From positions 124,001 through 188,000 of the forward strand of contig CAJNDS010002810.1 in NCBI GenBank assembly GCA_905221605.1: a DNA stretch of 64,000 nt, given 5' to 3'. A program made the position numbers and the translations under genes. The notes beneath the pieces were generated by a model, which had not been told where the DNA came from, ran no database searches, and saw only the letters and a program-made list of their open reading frames with translations. Position 1 is the stretch's first letter. Every line of letters starts with the position of its first letter. This document shows positions 28,256-40,723 of the stretch, piece after piece. The stretch comes from Symbiodinium natans. Its lineage: Eukaryota; Sar; Dinophyceae; Suessiales; Symbiodiniaceae.

Positions 28256-29325
28256 CGAAAATCTCACCTCCTTCGTTTCTTGTTTCTTGTTTCTTGTGTT
28301 CCTTCTTCGAAAAGTGAAGAATGCAGAGAAAGACTCTTAAAATTTCATTCCTTGTTGTTGTTTTTGTTTCTTGTGTTCAATATTTGGAAATTAGAGAAGT
28401 AGAGAATTGGAGAATTGAGTTAGTTTAATTTCCACCCCTCTCGGTTCTGGTTTATCTTCTAGACTGACGTGCCCAAAAGCGGGGGGCTTGGAGGGGGGGG
28501 GCAGGCCCCCCTTTTGCTTGTTGTCTTGTTCGAAAAGAATCTAAATTCCACCCCTCTTGTTTCTTGTTCTTGTTTCTTTATTCATCATTCGAAAAGAAGA
28601 GAAGTAGAGAAATACTCAATTCCACCCCCTTTGTTTCTTGTTTTTGTTTCCTGTGTTCGTATTTCGAAAATTAGAGAGGAGTAGAGAATTACTCTAGAAA
28701 TTCCAGCCTTCTCGTTTCTTGTTCTACTTTTTAAAATTAGACAGAAGTAGAGAATTTTTGAAAATCCCTTCCATTCGTTTTCTTGCTTTTGTTTCTTGTG
28801 TTCATTATTCGAAAGTAGAGAATGAGTAAAGAAGTAGAGAATTAATTTAGATTCCATCCGCCTCGTTGTTGTTTTTCTTGTGTTTTATGTTCGACAGTTA
28901 GAGAAGTAGAGAAGTGGAAACTTAGTTCAATTTCCACCCCTCTCGTTTCTAGTATATAATCTACATAACAACAAATTCTTTTCTGGCGTACCCAAAAAGC
29001 GGGGAGTTGGGGGGGGGGGGGGGGGGGGCGCCAGCCCCCTCTCCCCCAATTTGCTTGTTGCTGCCAGCCCTCCAACGACCTTTCTTGTTTGAAAAGAATT
29101 CCCCCCCCTCGTTTCTTGGTTGTTTGGTTCTTGTGTTCATTATTGAACAATTAGAGAGAAGCAGACAATTACTCTAAATTCCACCTCCGCCGTTTCTTCT
29201 TTTTGTTTGTGTTCATTATTCGAAAATTAAAGAGGAGTAGACTGTATAAATTCCACCCCCTCGTTTCTTGTTGTTCATTTTTATCAAGAAGGAGTAGAGA
29301 ATCATTCTAAATTCCACCCCCCTAA
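28256..29325 (+). repeat. Degenerate tandem array, units of about 65-85 bp
   Basis: About ten units share the pattern attccacccc-ctcgtttcttg...gtgttcattattcgaaaattagagagaagtagagaattactctaa, with many substitutions. Two units (starting near 28430 and 28930) carry an extra insert of 80-100 bp with cccaaaa(a)gcgggg, a G tract and tttgcttgttg, indicating a higher-order repeat. No protein coding. Confidence 0.85.
29009..29028 (+). repeat. Poly-G tract, 20 bp
   Basis: Twenty consecutive G inside one long unit of the tandem array; the related unit near 28492 has a shorter G run. It could form a quadruplex and its length may be misassembled. Confidence 0.9.
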
Positions 29326-31492
29326 TGCTCGGCGTTGGCGTTGTGGGATTGTTTAAAGGGTTTCTTGTTTATCCAAACCCTTTAAACTTTCCGAAAGGAA
29401 CTCAAAAGAAGACTCTATACCAAGTCCAAGTCCTCTTAAGAGAACCTCAAAGAAGTATCAGAAGTAGGGGTCGTTACGCGCGGGGCTGCATTTTTAACTT
29501 ACCCTCTGCGCGTTGACGACACACCTTTTCCGTTCCGACACGCCCTGTCCCTGTTCCACCCACCCTTGGCTTGCTTCCAACGCGTGTAACTTAACCGTCA
29601 TTCCAAGTCTGTGGCAAATTTGGTCTTAAGTGGAGTTCCGCAAAACATTGCTGCGGGAACGCGGTTTGGGCTGATAGTGAAAACAAGCAACAGACAGTTT
29701 TGTCTGTTCAGATAGTTCACTACAAGAATACTGTCTTGTTAGCTAAGTGGATTTCAACCAAGAATTTTACATGGAGGGGTTTAGCTTTGCAGCCACACGC
29801 GCTTGCAATTCAAGCTTTAAAAGAGAATCGTCAAGAAAGATTTGTACACTGCTACACGCTTGCAAATCTGGCTTTGACATTTGCTTTTTGTGGAGAAGCA
29901 AAATGGTGCAAAAGCAGGCAACTGCCGTGCCGGGTGGGCGGGTAGACGTTTTGCTTATGCAGGTTAAGGTGGCGGATGTTGAGGTCTTGCAAAAATTAAG
30001 GTGTTGCGTGTTCCAGTGTTGCTCTTGGTAAAAGGGAGAATAGTGTCTGCCTTGGACCCAAAAAAAAGAAACAATAAAGCCTTTGCAAGAATATTTTTTT
30101 GATTTGGACGGGGGCGTTAGGGCAATCGCACTTTGGTTCAGGCTCCAAAAAGCCGGAGTTATCCGCAGATGGCCGGCTCTTGTTTTTATGGAGCAGAAAG
30201 TTGTGTCCGTTAACTTTGGACGGAAAGCAGGTGCAAGCTGTTAGTTAAGAACCAGGAGCAGCAGACGTGCAAGTAGTAACAAGCCTCTAGAATATGTTCC
30301 AAGTTGCTTACTCCGCAGCCAGAACATCAAGTCACAAACACCGGGTGCATTGCAGCTGATAAAGCGTTGTTTGGGTTCAATTGGGGCTTGGGAATGCCGC
30401 TTCATAGGCCAGAAGCACGCCAAAGGTTTGATTTTCACAAGTTTTCTCTTGGCTTGGGAATGGAGGTTGAGGAAGGCCTTTTCCAGCTTAAAACCTTTGA
30501 AAAGCAGTTGCGTAACCGCGTGACCTTGGTGATTCCGGGTTTTCGTGTGACGTTGTGGCCGATCTTTGCGACATGCAGAGCAATGGCAGCTGGGTTGCCG
30601 CCCATCAGCACATCGCCAATGTTGCCAAGGTAGCTGCCAACCCTGCATTGCGGTGCCACACAACGCTGTGCTGGCGGAGTCTGATTTTGGCATTCTGTGC
30701 CCGGGCCTTCTTATGGGTACTGTGCAGACCTTGTGTTAGACACACACAAGGCGGCATTGGCCGTGCCAAAGTGGCTTTCGGCCTGTGCAGCAGTTGGAAC
30801 AACGTGCTCTGTCCGTTTTCCTTGGACACGGCGGCTGGAGCCACATTGCTGGAAGAGGATCTTTGCCAAAGAACGCGTGGGAAAGACTGTTAGCGTGGCG
30901 AGTCTCCAGCTGCTGGTTGGAGACTTTCTACCTGAGGACAAAGCTGCAATGCACAGATTATCCCCTTCCACCTTTCTTGCATGCAGGCACGTTTACAATG
31001 GCCGCTGCTCTGTCTGCTAACTCACGTCTGTCATGAATCCCTTGTTTCCAAAAAAATCTACCGGAATCATGCGCGCATGGCACGCAGCCAAAAACATGTA
31101 GCTACAGCATTTCAGCTTTCTCATCTCCGTGTGACTAGAATCCTCTGGTTTGCTTTAAAGTGGCTCCATTGCCGTGGTTGTTTGGTGTGCCTTTTCCAAT
31201 TGGCATTCTGTGGCCATGCACCGTAAGATTTCAAGCTTAACTCTTGCAGCAATGTGAAGTTTGACTGGAGGGCTAGTGTTTTAACATTGCGCAGCTTGGG
31301 CTTGCAAGCATGGCGGATTGCTTCGAAGCCGTCCTCAGCACCTTCCTTCCAAGAACGGCTCCGGCTGAGTGTCGCCCGAGCCCCAAGATCTGCGAGAGCC
31401 CCTGTGCGAGGATCTGCTGCGGGCCTTGGAAGCCGGGCGGCGCCTTGGCGGAGTGTATAAAACAGCAGCTGAATAACAAAACTGTCAAACAT
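29326..31492. other. No gene recognised
   Basis: About 2.2 kb of unique sequence. Open frames of 100-150 codons on opposite strands overlap between 30241 and 30893 without known motifs or clear splice borders. I make no gene call. Confidence 0.45.
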
Positions 31493-31580
31493 TCCCTGGG
31501 TAGAGATACTCTCTGGTTGGGGCACTCCAGGGCTTCAGAGACAGGTTGGGCACTCCAGGATGAGCGAGAAGGGCGAGGAG
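31493..31580 (+). repeat. Dispersed short repeat, copy A
   Basis: Contains ctgggtagagatact, ggttgggcactccagg and gggcgaggag, all found again in the same order at 61170-61320, where the middle part is amplified. Confidence 0.65.
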
Positions 31581-32620
31581 AGAGTGCCCCCCCTTTAGTT
31601 ACATTTAGCGATGTGAGCCTGAAAGCAGGGGTACGTGCTTTCATGGCTCGTGCTTGCATGCGAGCACACCTCTTGGGGTGGGGGGCGGGCCATGGCAGCC
31701 CACCGTTTCACAGACACATTGCATGGACATCTAAACTGGAGTTTGGGTGAGTGAAGGCCTTGTGTCCACCCTTGCTCTTCTTTGTTCATCTCCTCCCTAA
31801 ACTCCCCAAACCCTAATCGTGTCGGCCCTCTTCAAAAAAACCGAGCAACAGAGTAACAGAGAAAAAAAAGATGAAGGGAAGAGAGAGCAACAGAGCGAGA
31901 CAGAGAGCCCGCCGCATATACATGGGGGGCTTTGAACTTTTGAAGGAGAAAGAAAACAGAAGAAAAATGACAAAAAGAAAAAAGACAGAAAAAAACCTAG
32001 AAATGTATATGCTTCTACAGTATAGTTCGGCTGCGTTTTCGACGCGCTGCCTTGAAAGAGTGAAGCCTCGCTTCCAAGCCCAATAGTCAAAGAGAGAGCG
32101 CAGAGACAAAAAGGAGCGGAGCACAAAGCGCGGAGAGGAGAGCAGAGGAGCAGAGTTTGCTTGCTGTAAGCACCGTTACAAGGCAGCAGCGCGGGGAGTC
32201 CTGCGCGCTGTTGCATAGGGTATATTGGGCATGAGCCAAGTGTGCGACCCAGCCCCGTTCTTGACTCAAATCATTGACAATGATACGAACGCCTGAAACT
32301 CCTTTGATTCCCTCTTTTCAGCGTTAACCCACGGTACCCGGGGAGAGTGCAGAGTGGAGAGCTCCACGTGTCAAACCCCTACGGGTAAACCGAGAGCGGC
32401 CCCGGGACCAAACTGGGAGCCGCTAGGAACTAAGGCGTTTTGTTGCACTGCTTCCCCAAGGTTTCTGGAAAGCCACAAAGACAAGAGAGAGAAACACAAG
32501 CAGAGGAAAGAGCGGAGAGGAGAGCGAAGCCATTGTCGCGTTTTTGCAACTACTCAAAGGAGAGTAGCAAGAGCGGAGTCTTGTTGGGTTTTGAGCTTCA
32601 TTGCTACTGCTAAGTTAAGT
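31581..32620. other. Purine-rich DNA, no gene recognised
   Basis: One purine-rich stretch lies at about 31855-32010 and gagcggagaggagag-type sequence recurs at about 32135 and 32510. An ORF of 146 codons starting ATG 31310 reaches into this region but has no recognisable family features. Confidence 0.4.
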
Positions 32621-32725
32621 TTATGTAAGTTTAGGGTTTGGGTGTTTGGGGTGTTTGCGGGTGTTTGGAGTGCATGGGGTCTTTGGGGTTTAGGGGGTTT
32701 TAGGGTCTAAGGGTTAGGGCGCTGT
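32621..32725 (+). repeat. Degenerate TTTAGGG-like repeats
   Basis: Repeated gtttagggt, gtgtttgg and ggggtttagggggtttt variants mark the start of the telomere-like-repeat-rich stretch that continues to about 47 kb. Confidence 0.7.
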
Positions 32726-33157
32726 GTTTCTTTCTTTTTCTTCTTCGTGCTCTCGCTTTCGGACTCTCTCTCCCTGGTCCCAAATCCTAGGTTTGGGTCG
32801 CCAACCTGGAAAGTTGCAAACACCAGCCCCGATAGCGGCCCCGCCCACACCAAGACCCCAAGAGGGGCATCTTGGATGGATCCAGGCTTCAAGTTGGGCC
32901 TAGTAGGCAGCAGGCTCCTATGTAATTTGTGGGGGGGGGGGGGTCTCAAAATGTAATCTGCTGGGGGGGCCCACATGCCGCGAGATGTAGCACGTCCTGC
33001 TGTGCCCGCCATCTTAAGCGTAACTTGTTGGGGGGTCATGGACCGGGCCAGGAGCGAAAATGGAACCAAGGGGGTCCCCCTACCCCCGCCGCAACACCAT
33101 GCAACACCCCCCTCGCGTGCACCTTAAACTAGGGTCTCGGGTCTACTGTGGAGATTC

Positions 33158-33598
33158 GTGGAGTCTTTGGGTGCCAGGCAATGGGTGCGTGATGCGCGCC
33201 TGGCTGCTCAGCGTTACGCGGAGGCGCAGATGGGATGCGAAACCGGCTTGACACGGGCAGTGCGACTTGACCTCTTGCAGGAAGAAGACCCAGCAGAAGG
33301 AGCTGCCGTCCCCAACTCGGCACTCCGGAGCATCAGGATGTCCTTGCTATCGTATGCATTCTGACTTTTGTTTGTCACCTCTGAGGGGGAGCGTGCGACA
33401 CCACTCGTGACCCCTTTCGGGGTCAACCACGCGCGGCACTCAGCGGGATGCCGTGACAACATCCTCCCAGCCAGCAGTTTGCGGCCAATCTGTGCAGGAA
33501 ACCCTGAAACCCTAAAGGAAGAACCCCAGTGGCTAAGCCAGTTGCCTGAGGCGGAGCTGGGGAAGGCGAACCCCGCAGAGCACCACGACACTGTCTAG
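33158..33598 (+). CDS. Coding-like patch, unknown product, with one in-frame TGA
   Basis: One plus-strand frame is open for 68 codons (includes RDARLAAQRYAEAQMGCETG), stops at TGA 33362-33364, and continues for 77 more codons (includes EEPQWLSQLPEAELGKANPA) before TAG. The composition looks coding, but an overlapping minus-strand frame of 125 codons is also open, so strand and reality are uncertain. It could be one or two exons or an old broken exon. Confidence 0.25.
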
Positions 33599-33600
33599 GG

Positions 33601-35112
33601 AAAAGCAGGGCTTAGTGGGGTTTCTAGGGCAACGGTTGATGGGGCTTGTGGATTTATAAGGGCTTAAGGAAATCAGCTTTGTCCGTGCACTGGATGACTC
33701 CTGCTTTGAGCTCTCAGGGTGGCCTCCTTTAAATCCTATACATAAACATGCTCTAAGCGCAAAGGGGGGTCCCAAGAATCCCATATAATTAGGGGGTTCC
33801 GACAACAGCGCATCTAGTTTTTGGGTATTTAGTTCAAGCCCCTTTCTGTGAAATGCCCAGAAAGCATTGAGCGGGTCGCTTGTGATTTCTGCTCCGCCGC
33901 CACGCCAGGGCCCGCATGGTGTGCTGGAGCACTTGCAAAGCAAGGCAGACCGTAGTAGAGTTTTGGGCTTAGGGCTCAAGGTTTAGAGTTAGGTTATAAG
34001 GGTGATCTGTTGGCGAGCTGCCACAGCCACAAATCTTCTGGAAACTTCGCTCGAGGGAAGCCTCCAAACCTCCTTGCAGTTTTCATTGAACAAACTCGGC
34101 CATTTAGTGCTGTGGCAAGTCGATAAATGATTGAAGCCCTAAAGCCAAATCCCTTTCAACTTCAACCCGAAGCCCGAAAATGGTCGGGGTCCACAGCGGA
34201 ACAGCGTCGCAGTGTGTCGGGTTTGCGAGATTTGGAATAGGGTGGGCTTTGTGGAGTTGAATAGTCTCCGCTTCGTCTTGAACTCTTTTAACGATGCCTG
34301 GACCCTGCAACTCTGTAAACCCTAAACCCCTAAGCCTGCGCCCTGGGCACCCTACGAGACCCTGAGATCTCTTGCCCATGCTCCGAATTGTCATTTAGGG
34401 CTGAGGGCCCTAGGGCTTCGGAATCCCGCCAGGTGCAAAGTGCACATCGCAGGCGGGCTTCGTTGCATTGTTGCAGAGAGCCTCGTGCATACTCGTAGCC
34501 CGCAAGGGATAGCATGTTGCCACTATAAACCCACACTCTACACCGGAGACCCGACACTTTTGGCCACCACTTCTTGAAGCTTGAGATGGTGGTCGGAAAA
34601 GAACTCCACACTCCGTCTGAGAGCAATGCTTCGAGATTAGGGATAGATTAGGGTTTATGGTTTATGTTAAGGCTTAATTGCTGCGGTTGTTGGATTTGGG
34701 GGTTACTTTGGTTTGGGTTCCTGCTTTTGCACGACTTTTAGGGGGGAAGAGCAGGGATTCTGGTACCAAGGCGCTTTTGAAACATCTCCAATCAGGTCTC
34801 AGGTACACCCAGGTGTTTTGGCAGCCCTAAACCCAAAGGCCCCCAAACAGGATGCAGTGGGCCCGATGTCAGGGTTATGATCCCCTGCATGTACCCCGAA
34901 CCTTCAGCCAGGAACCCTGAACTCCCAAGCCCTAAGCCCGAAACTGAACAACATCCCATCCCCCACCAGCCTTTTGAGGTATACTTGTCATCCCATATTG
35001 GGGGGGGGGGGGGGGGGGGGTGGCGACTTTGGGGATGAACAATTTTCGGTGACGGGATCCACAGTTAGACTTGCAACGTGTTGTGTGAGTGTGCGATTTC
35101 GCTCTGCTTGCC
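33601..35112. other. Intron-like or intergenic DNA with possible small exons
   Basis: Rich in ccctaaa- and gggttt-type repeats. Short coding-like pieces occur at about 34245-34315 (plus frame LNSLRFVLNSFNDAWTLQL, but a minus frame is also open) and 34435-34500 (TSQAGFVALLQRASCILVAR). None is secure enough to join. Confidence 0.35.
34999..35020 (+). repeat. Poly-G tract, 22 bp
   Basis: Twenty-two consecutive G shortly before the candidate exon at 35113. Confidence 0.9.
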
Positions 35113-35567
35113 AGAATCTCCGAGCTGGAAGACGAGAAGCAGGAGGATTAGTTGATATTTGAGTCCAAATCATGCCTTGTTTTTGATTCACGCAAATATT
35201 GCGTGCACAGAAGGGATGGACATTGAGTTTGGCATGTGTGGGTTTTGCTTGGAAAACGATAACGTCGCCAAGTACTATAACGGCGTGTGTCGTGGACAAT
35301 AATCTCAAATTACACCAATTTTGGAGCGTTCAGTAGCCCCAACATACGGCAACCACTTCTGGAGCCCAAGCATGTTCCTGGCCTCTTTGCATCTTTGGGA
35401 CAAGACAGCGGTTCTCTTCCACACCTCACGCGACTAACAGTTGTACAAATGTTCATTTTCAAGCCGACAAGCATGCCAACAAGCCTCGGAAGGAGCATCA
35501 GGCGAAGGAGATCTTGATCGGAAAGATGCATGTGCTCGCAGAAGAGCTCCAGGCCATTCGAGCCTAG
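35113..35567 (+). CDS. C-terminal exons of an unidentified, charged protein
   Basis: Two plus-strand exon candidates. The first, about 35113-35145, reads RISELEDEKQE before a GA donor (GAG|GATTAG). The second, 35464-35567, follows AAG| and reads DKHANKPRKEHQAKEILIGK then MHVLAEELQAIRA and TAG. Both are charged and helix- or coiled-coil-like. Phases do not join directly, so a further exon may lie between them. The gene would extend to the left; its N-terminus and function are unknown. Confidence 0.4.
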
Positions 35568-36560
35568 TGTTTTGGGTGTAGGGGCTTAGATAGATGAGGG
35601 GGGAGGGCGGGTGCGGGTGGGGGGGTGTTGTTCTACCTTATGGATGTGCAAGGAAGTTTAGGGCATGGGCCACCATGTAAACCGAGCCTAGGTGCGTCTC
35701 AACGCCTGTGTCGTGGTCCCGTTCCCCCGCAGATGACCCTAAAACCTAAGCACCCACGGCGGAGGCCTCCAAGCAGAGGCCTGGATTGGGATCTGCGCAT
35801 CTGGTACGGCGTGGTTCTGTTGTTCTGTATGAGATGCTTTGTCGCATACCAAGCCAGAATCATTCGAAAGGTGGTAGACCGAGATCGCTTGGCTTGCTTG
35901 GTTTTGCGCTTTGCTGTGTTGCATGAGTTGCATGTGTTTTTGGGGCGCAGTGGGGGGCGTGCTGGGGCATGAGATTTGGGGTTTTGGGTTTCCAGGTCTG
36001 TATTGAGATACCGCGGCCTCGTTTGTCACTGATTCCGTTTTGGGCTTGGGCTCCAGCATTCGAGGTTTACGCAAAGCCGCGAGTTAGGCTTGGTGTGCCT
36101 TGGCAGGCGCCGACGCAAGGGCTCGCGAAAGAGTGCAAGCCTTATGAAATCGAGGGTTTCGGGTTGGAGTCGACGCCCCTTCCCGCCCTCCCCTACTCCC
36201 CCCACGCTTTCCCCTTTTCCCCTCCCCCGAAACCCGAAACCCCAAAAGCCTTCAACTGAATGTCAATCCCGACCCTCTGCTTAACTCACAAAGAAGGGTC
36301 CCGAAGCCCAGGCTCGGACAAAGCACGGGGATGGTCGCGCGCCTCGAAGTTGGGGGCTATCGGGTTAGGGTTTGGGGGTTGATGCGTTTCGGGAAGTTTT
36401 GGTTCTCATCCGGAAGCTCAAGCACCCGAAGCCCCTAAGACCAGCTCCGAAAGAGTCCTCACCTGTTTATTTGCTTGTGTGCTGTGTGCGCGAAGGTTTG
36501 TTTGTGGTGGGAGGGGGGTCGACGTGTCCTTTTTTTTGGTTTTTGGGGGCTCAGGCTTCA
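35568..36560. other. No gene recognised
   Basis: Telomere-like motifs are scattered through this stretch. A plus-strand frame around 35625-35972 is open for 115 codons but lacks motifs and splice support. Confidence 0.4.
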
Positions 36561-36811
36561 AGGAGCTTTTAGAGCTTGTGTCCTTAGGACCCTGAGGCTC
36601 TGCTCTGAAGGATTTGACTTCAATGCTTTTGCTCGTGCCTGAAAGGGTCTGTGCCTTGTGTCAGGCTTGACCTCAGGCTCCTCTCTTTACCAAGTCCCAG
36701 CTTTGACCGTTTGAACACCACCCTTCTAAGCCCTAGGCAGGCCCTTTGCGCATTTTGCCATTAGTTCCCTGGATCTTCTCGTAAGAAGAGCCCCCAAGCT
36801 AAGAACCTGGG
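36561..36811 (-). repeat. Interspersed repeat, copy B (inverted)
   Basis: The reverse complement matches copy A at 2305-2667 over most of its length, with copy A carrying extra insertions. Confidence 0.75.
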
Positions 36812-39593
36812 AAGCTTTCGGGAGCCTCAAACAACCTCGATTGCTCCATTGGGCCAGGTTTCGCTCTTCCGAGAAGAGGTCGAAAAGGCCAGATTCCGAC
36901 ACGAGCCCCTGACTAACCTGTTTGTTAACAAAAGTAGGAAGGGACACTTCCCAATGAACGCCCTCAAAGCAGTTAAAGTTTAATTCAAATGCGTTCCCCC
37001 CCAAGATCCACAACGCGACTCCAGACGAACCATACTCAATCCTGGACAATAAACCCCCCTTCGGTTCCCCAAATTCTTCGCGTAGAAGTACTTGCCAGAA
37101 TGATCCCCTTAGACTCCCAACCCAATTGTGATAACGTGTACATCAACCAACACCCTACTTGAATAGACCCCAAGAGCAGACCCAAACCCTCGAACCCACA
37201 ACTCTGAGACCCCAACGCGCCCTAGACCCTGCACCTCTAAAACCCCACAGCTTTTCAAGATAGGCAGAGGAAGTTGAAGCTTTCGGCTTCTTTTGAGCAT
37301 TCCGATGCCTCTATGGCCACAGTCAGAGAGGAGCTAAAATCTGAGATGTGAGGTGCGCCAAAGCCCCAACACCAGAAACACCCACAAACCCAGACCATGC
37401 ACTCTGCTCGAAGCTTCATGGGTAGGAGCCGGCGGGGCTCCAACTCCACATCTTCGCACGGCGCCAAGTTCCGCCAACTTCCGCATGGTTTCTGGTACGA
37501 GTCGGGCACAGAGGGTCGGGTTGAGGGCTCAGGGCTTAGGGTGGCGGAGAACATGATGCAGCCAATGTTGCTGCAACCTGATGACGATCGGGGCCTATCT
37601 TCTCCAGAGACCTTGCGTTGCATCTATCAGGGTTCAGGCTTTAAGGTTAAGGCCCTTTTGAGGGTCTTTGGGTACCTAACACAGCACAAGAAATTGGGCT
37701 TCACGCTGACAGCATGTCGGAACGAAAGAGTTTCAGGCCACCAGCTTTCCCTTGTAGGAGACACCAAAAGAGAGAGTCTGTGCAACGAGCATGAGCCTTT
37801 GTTTCAACTTTTTCTTGGAATCCAGGCCTCACTCAGAACCGAACATGCTGCATGTAACATGCTCGCTTCGTCTTGCTGCTGTGTCCGCGCAGTTCCTTGC
37901 CACTTTTCCACACGAAGTGCAAGGACAAGCCGAACAAGCTCGGACCTGCTGCACATCTGGTACGTGAGCTAGGCTCGCCCTGCTTGATCTGCTTGGGTGC
38001 AGGTTTCATGGGGCTCATTCAGATTTTCAAAGCTTAAAGTTCAGGGAGGTGGTTTCTGACATCGACTCTTCGCACGTAAGCTTGCTGAATACAAGATGTT
38101 CAGCAGCGGCCGGTCGTCCAAGCGCGCTTCAAGTCTTGGTGTTGATGGCTCCGCTTCCAGCTGGGCCCCTATTTGGCCGACAAGCCATGCAAAAATTGAG
38201 CCCTACAGTGACACACAGCTCTCTGTCACAGGGACTTTCAAGACTTTGTGCAGGCCTACCTCGCAACTGTATAAGCGGCGCCCTCCGAAGAATCAGCTGC
38301 CATCTCAAGAAGCCTATGGAGCAGGGGAAGCATGGTGAAACCGTGCCGCTGCAAACTCCGAACCTCAGAGAGAAAACAAGGCCACACCCATATAAAGCCC
38401 CCCAATTCCTACACTTGCAAGCCTGCAGGTCTACGCGTCTGACCTGAGACTGCGGTTTTCACAGTCTTACTGCGCCAAAGGGTGCAGCAGGCCAGGAATC
38501 TTTAAGTATAGACCCCAAGCAACTTCTGCCCTAGATCCCCACTCCACACACACACACACACGAGTATAGAATTGATTGGGCAAACACTTGCAGATGATCT
38601 GCTTACCGACTGTGGAAACGCTTATACAAAGAAACAGCAAACTTTGAAGAGTCAAACCCGCCCAGCCCTCTTGTGCAGCGAGCCTCTATGGCCGGCCGCA
38701 AAGAGCACCATGGAGGTAAGCAAAGGTGAAGATATAGTTCAAAATTTTAACGGGGGGAGGCAATTCTGAGGGAGCGACATATGGAATGACGGGAGGCAGA
38801 TATGCTACTTGGAAGGGCAAAATGCAGATTTTCGGGTGTTAGTTTCCCAGACACAGTGCCAACAGGAAGGCGACCTTTTGGGAGTTTTGCTTCTCCAAAG
38901 CTCAACCCAAAACCCCCAGTCCCGGAGCCCTCATGGTGCATTTCGAGCGTTGCGGCCCAGATCTGCAGCTCTCCATAGGCCTCAGGAGATGCGTTTAGTT
39001 CCAGGGTCGTTAGGCACGCAGGGGACCGGCTCAGATTCGCAAGCCCTGTGCTGCTGTGCTCCCGATGCGTCCCTCTTAGCGCACTTCTTCCTTTCAAAGT
39101 TGCAAATTGAGTGTACTTCTCACCTCACCGTGCGGCAGAAACTTGTACATTGTACCCCGGAAGATGAGCCCCAAGTTCCTTGCAGGGTGCATCGTGTCAC
39201 AGGCTGCTCCTATGGGTCTGGCCTGACACAGAGAGTACCGGTGCGGCGGAGAGCAAAACAGGAGCAAGCAGCAACAAGCCAAGTGTATGTCCCATACGAT
39301 ACAATCAACAGAGTCATCTCATTCCTTTTTGTCATCGGGCCAGTATGACGTTCAGCGCGTGCTGCTGGTCCTGCTATGGATTGGGCGTTGCCATAACTCG
39401 GGTCCCGCCCCCATTGCATTGCTGCACGGCCGAAAATAGGGAGCCTGATGAATGTTCTTTGGAAACCTCCATCTCCTACCCGCTGTCTTCTGCCACAGCT
39501 TGGCTTTTGTTTGCGAACTCCCCGTCCTCGAGCCCCAGCCGAACTCCCAACCCGGAACCTTAAATCCTAAACCGTAAGCCTTAAACCTTAAAT
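36812..39593. other. No secure gene; possible exons
   Basis: Mixed unique sequence with several open frames under 200 codons on both strands (for example plus 37397-37972 and plus 38809-39348), none with recognisable motifs. A minus-strand patch near 37550-37590 reads SNIGCIMFSAT, which resembles a helicase SAT motif but has no supporting neighbours. Confidence 0.35.
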
Positions 39594-39672
39594 CCTAAAC
39601 CCTAAACCCTAAACCAAAAACCCTAAACCCTAAACCCTAAACCCTAAACCCTAAACCCTAAACCCTAAACCC
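39594..39672 (-). repeat. CCCTAAA telomere-type array
   Basis: About ten near-perfect ccctaaa units (plant and algal telomere type) far from any visible chromosome end. Confidence 0.9.
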
Positions 39673-39796
39673 CCAACCCTTAAATCCTGCCCTCGTGCCC
39701 CTGAGCCGAAGAGTGCGCCAAGCCATGGCTCGGCGCCTGGCACGTTTCGCCCTCCTGGCGGGAGCCAGCAGCTTGCGGCAGGAGACTGGCAACATT

Positions 39797-39816
39797 GGGG
39801 GGGGGGGGGGGGGGGG
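39797..39816 (+). repeat. Poly-G tract, 20 bp
   Basis: Twenty consecutive G between two telomere-like arrays of opposite orientation. Confidence 0.9.
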
Positions 39817-39828
39817 CCTTTTTGGGAG

Positions 39829-39925
39829 GGGTTAAGGGTTAAGGGTTTAGGGTTTAAGGGTTTAAGGGTTTAAGGGTTTAAGGGTTTAAGGGTTTAAGGG
39901 TTTAAGGGTTTAAGGGTTTAAGGGT
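39829..39925 (+). repeat. TTTAAGGG variant array
   Basis: About ten tandem gggtttaa octamers, a variant of the telomere motif, in the opposite sense to the CCCTAAA array 160 bp upstream. Confidence 0.9.
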
Positions 39926-40439
39926 GCTTCATGGGCTGTTTGGGGGGCCTCAGGGCTTGGGGAGGTCTAGGGTTGTTCCCCACATCGAAAGTGGGGAGCT
40001 TGGGGTTTTAAGTCAACCATCTCCTCGCCCCCCACGCCACGTTCGGGTGAGACACAAAGAATCTTGCAGGCTGTCCCGCTAAATATCCTTGAAGAGTACA
40101 CACCCCCCAGTGTCCTGCAAACAGTACCACGAAGAATCTCCCTGGAGTGCCCGCCCGCGCAAGACTTTGCAGCTTCGGAGTGTCCTTGGAGCGCCCACCA
40201 CGGAGAAACCGACAGAGAGGATATTGATATTTGTACTTGCGTTTCTTTCATTATCTTTTTTCATTATCTTTTTTTATGTGCACTCAAGAATGTTCTGAAC
40301 TTAATATCGTCACTATGTTGCTTAGAAGCCCCAAACCGAAACCCTTTAAAAAACCTGGGGGGCACTTCACCCCCCCTTTTCGAGCCTTTACAGCCCTCTG
40401 AAAAAAGCCCTTGAACTTGCAAAAGCCCCTATCCTCACG

Positions 40440-40505
40440 CCCTAAACCCTAAACCCTAAACCCTAAACCCTAAACCCTAAACCCTAAACCCTAAACCCTA
40501 AACCC
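40440..40505 (-). repeat. CCCTAAA telomere-type array
   Basis: Nine perfect tandem ccctaaa units. Confidence 0.9.
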
Positions 40506-40723
40506 TTTTTGCTCGAGGACTCAGCTTTGTGGGCCGCGCCGGGGCTTCGAAGCGAAGCTGCAGCCTTCGTCTGGGGACGTGCTTCTGGGCTGCCGCCAAG
40601 AGGGTTAGGACGTGGGGGTGTGGCGTTTGGGGTTTGTAGGGCTTTTTGGGGGGCCTTTAAAGGGGCCTTTGTGGGGTCATTAAGGGTCGAGATTTTAAAG
40701 GCAATGGTGATTCCTCCCCCCAG

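Noticed and set aside
37550-37590. Minus-strand CIMFSAT as a DEAD-box motif III exon
   Set aside because: No other helicase motif was found in neighbouring sequence and the frame runs straight into telomere-like repeat.
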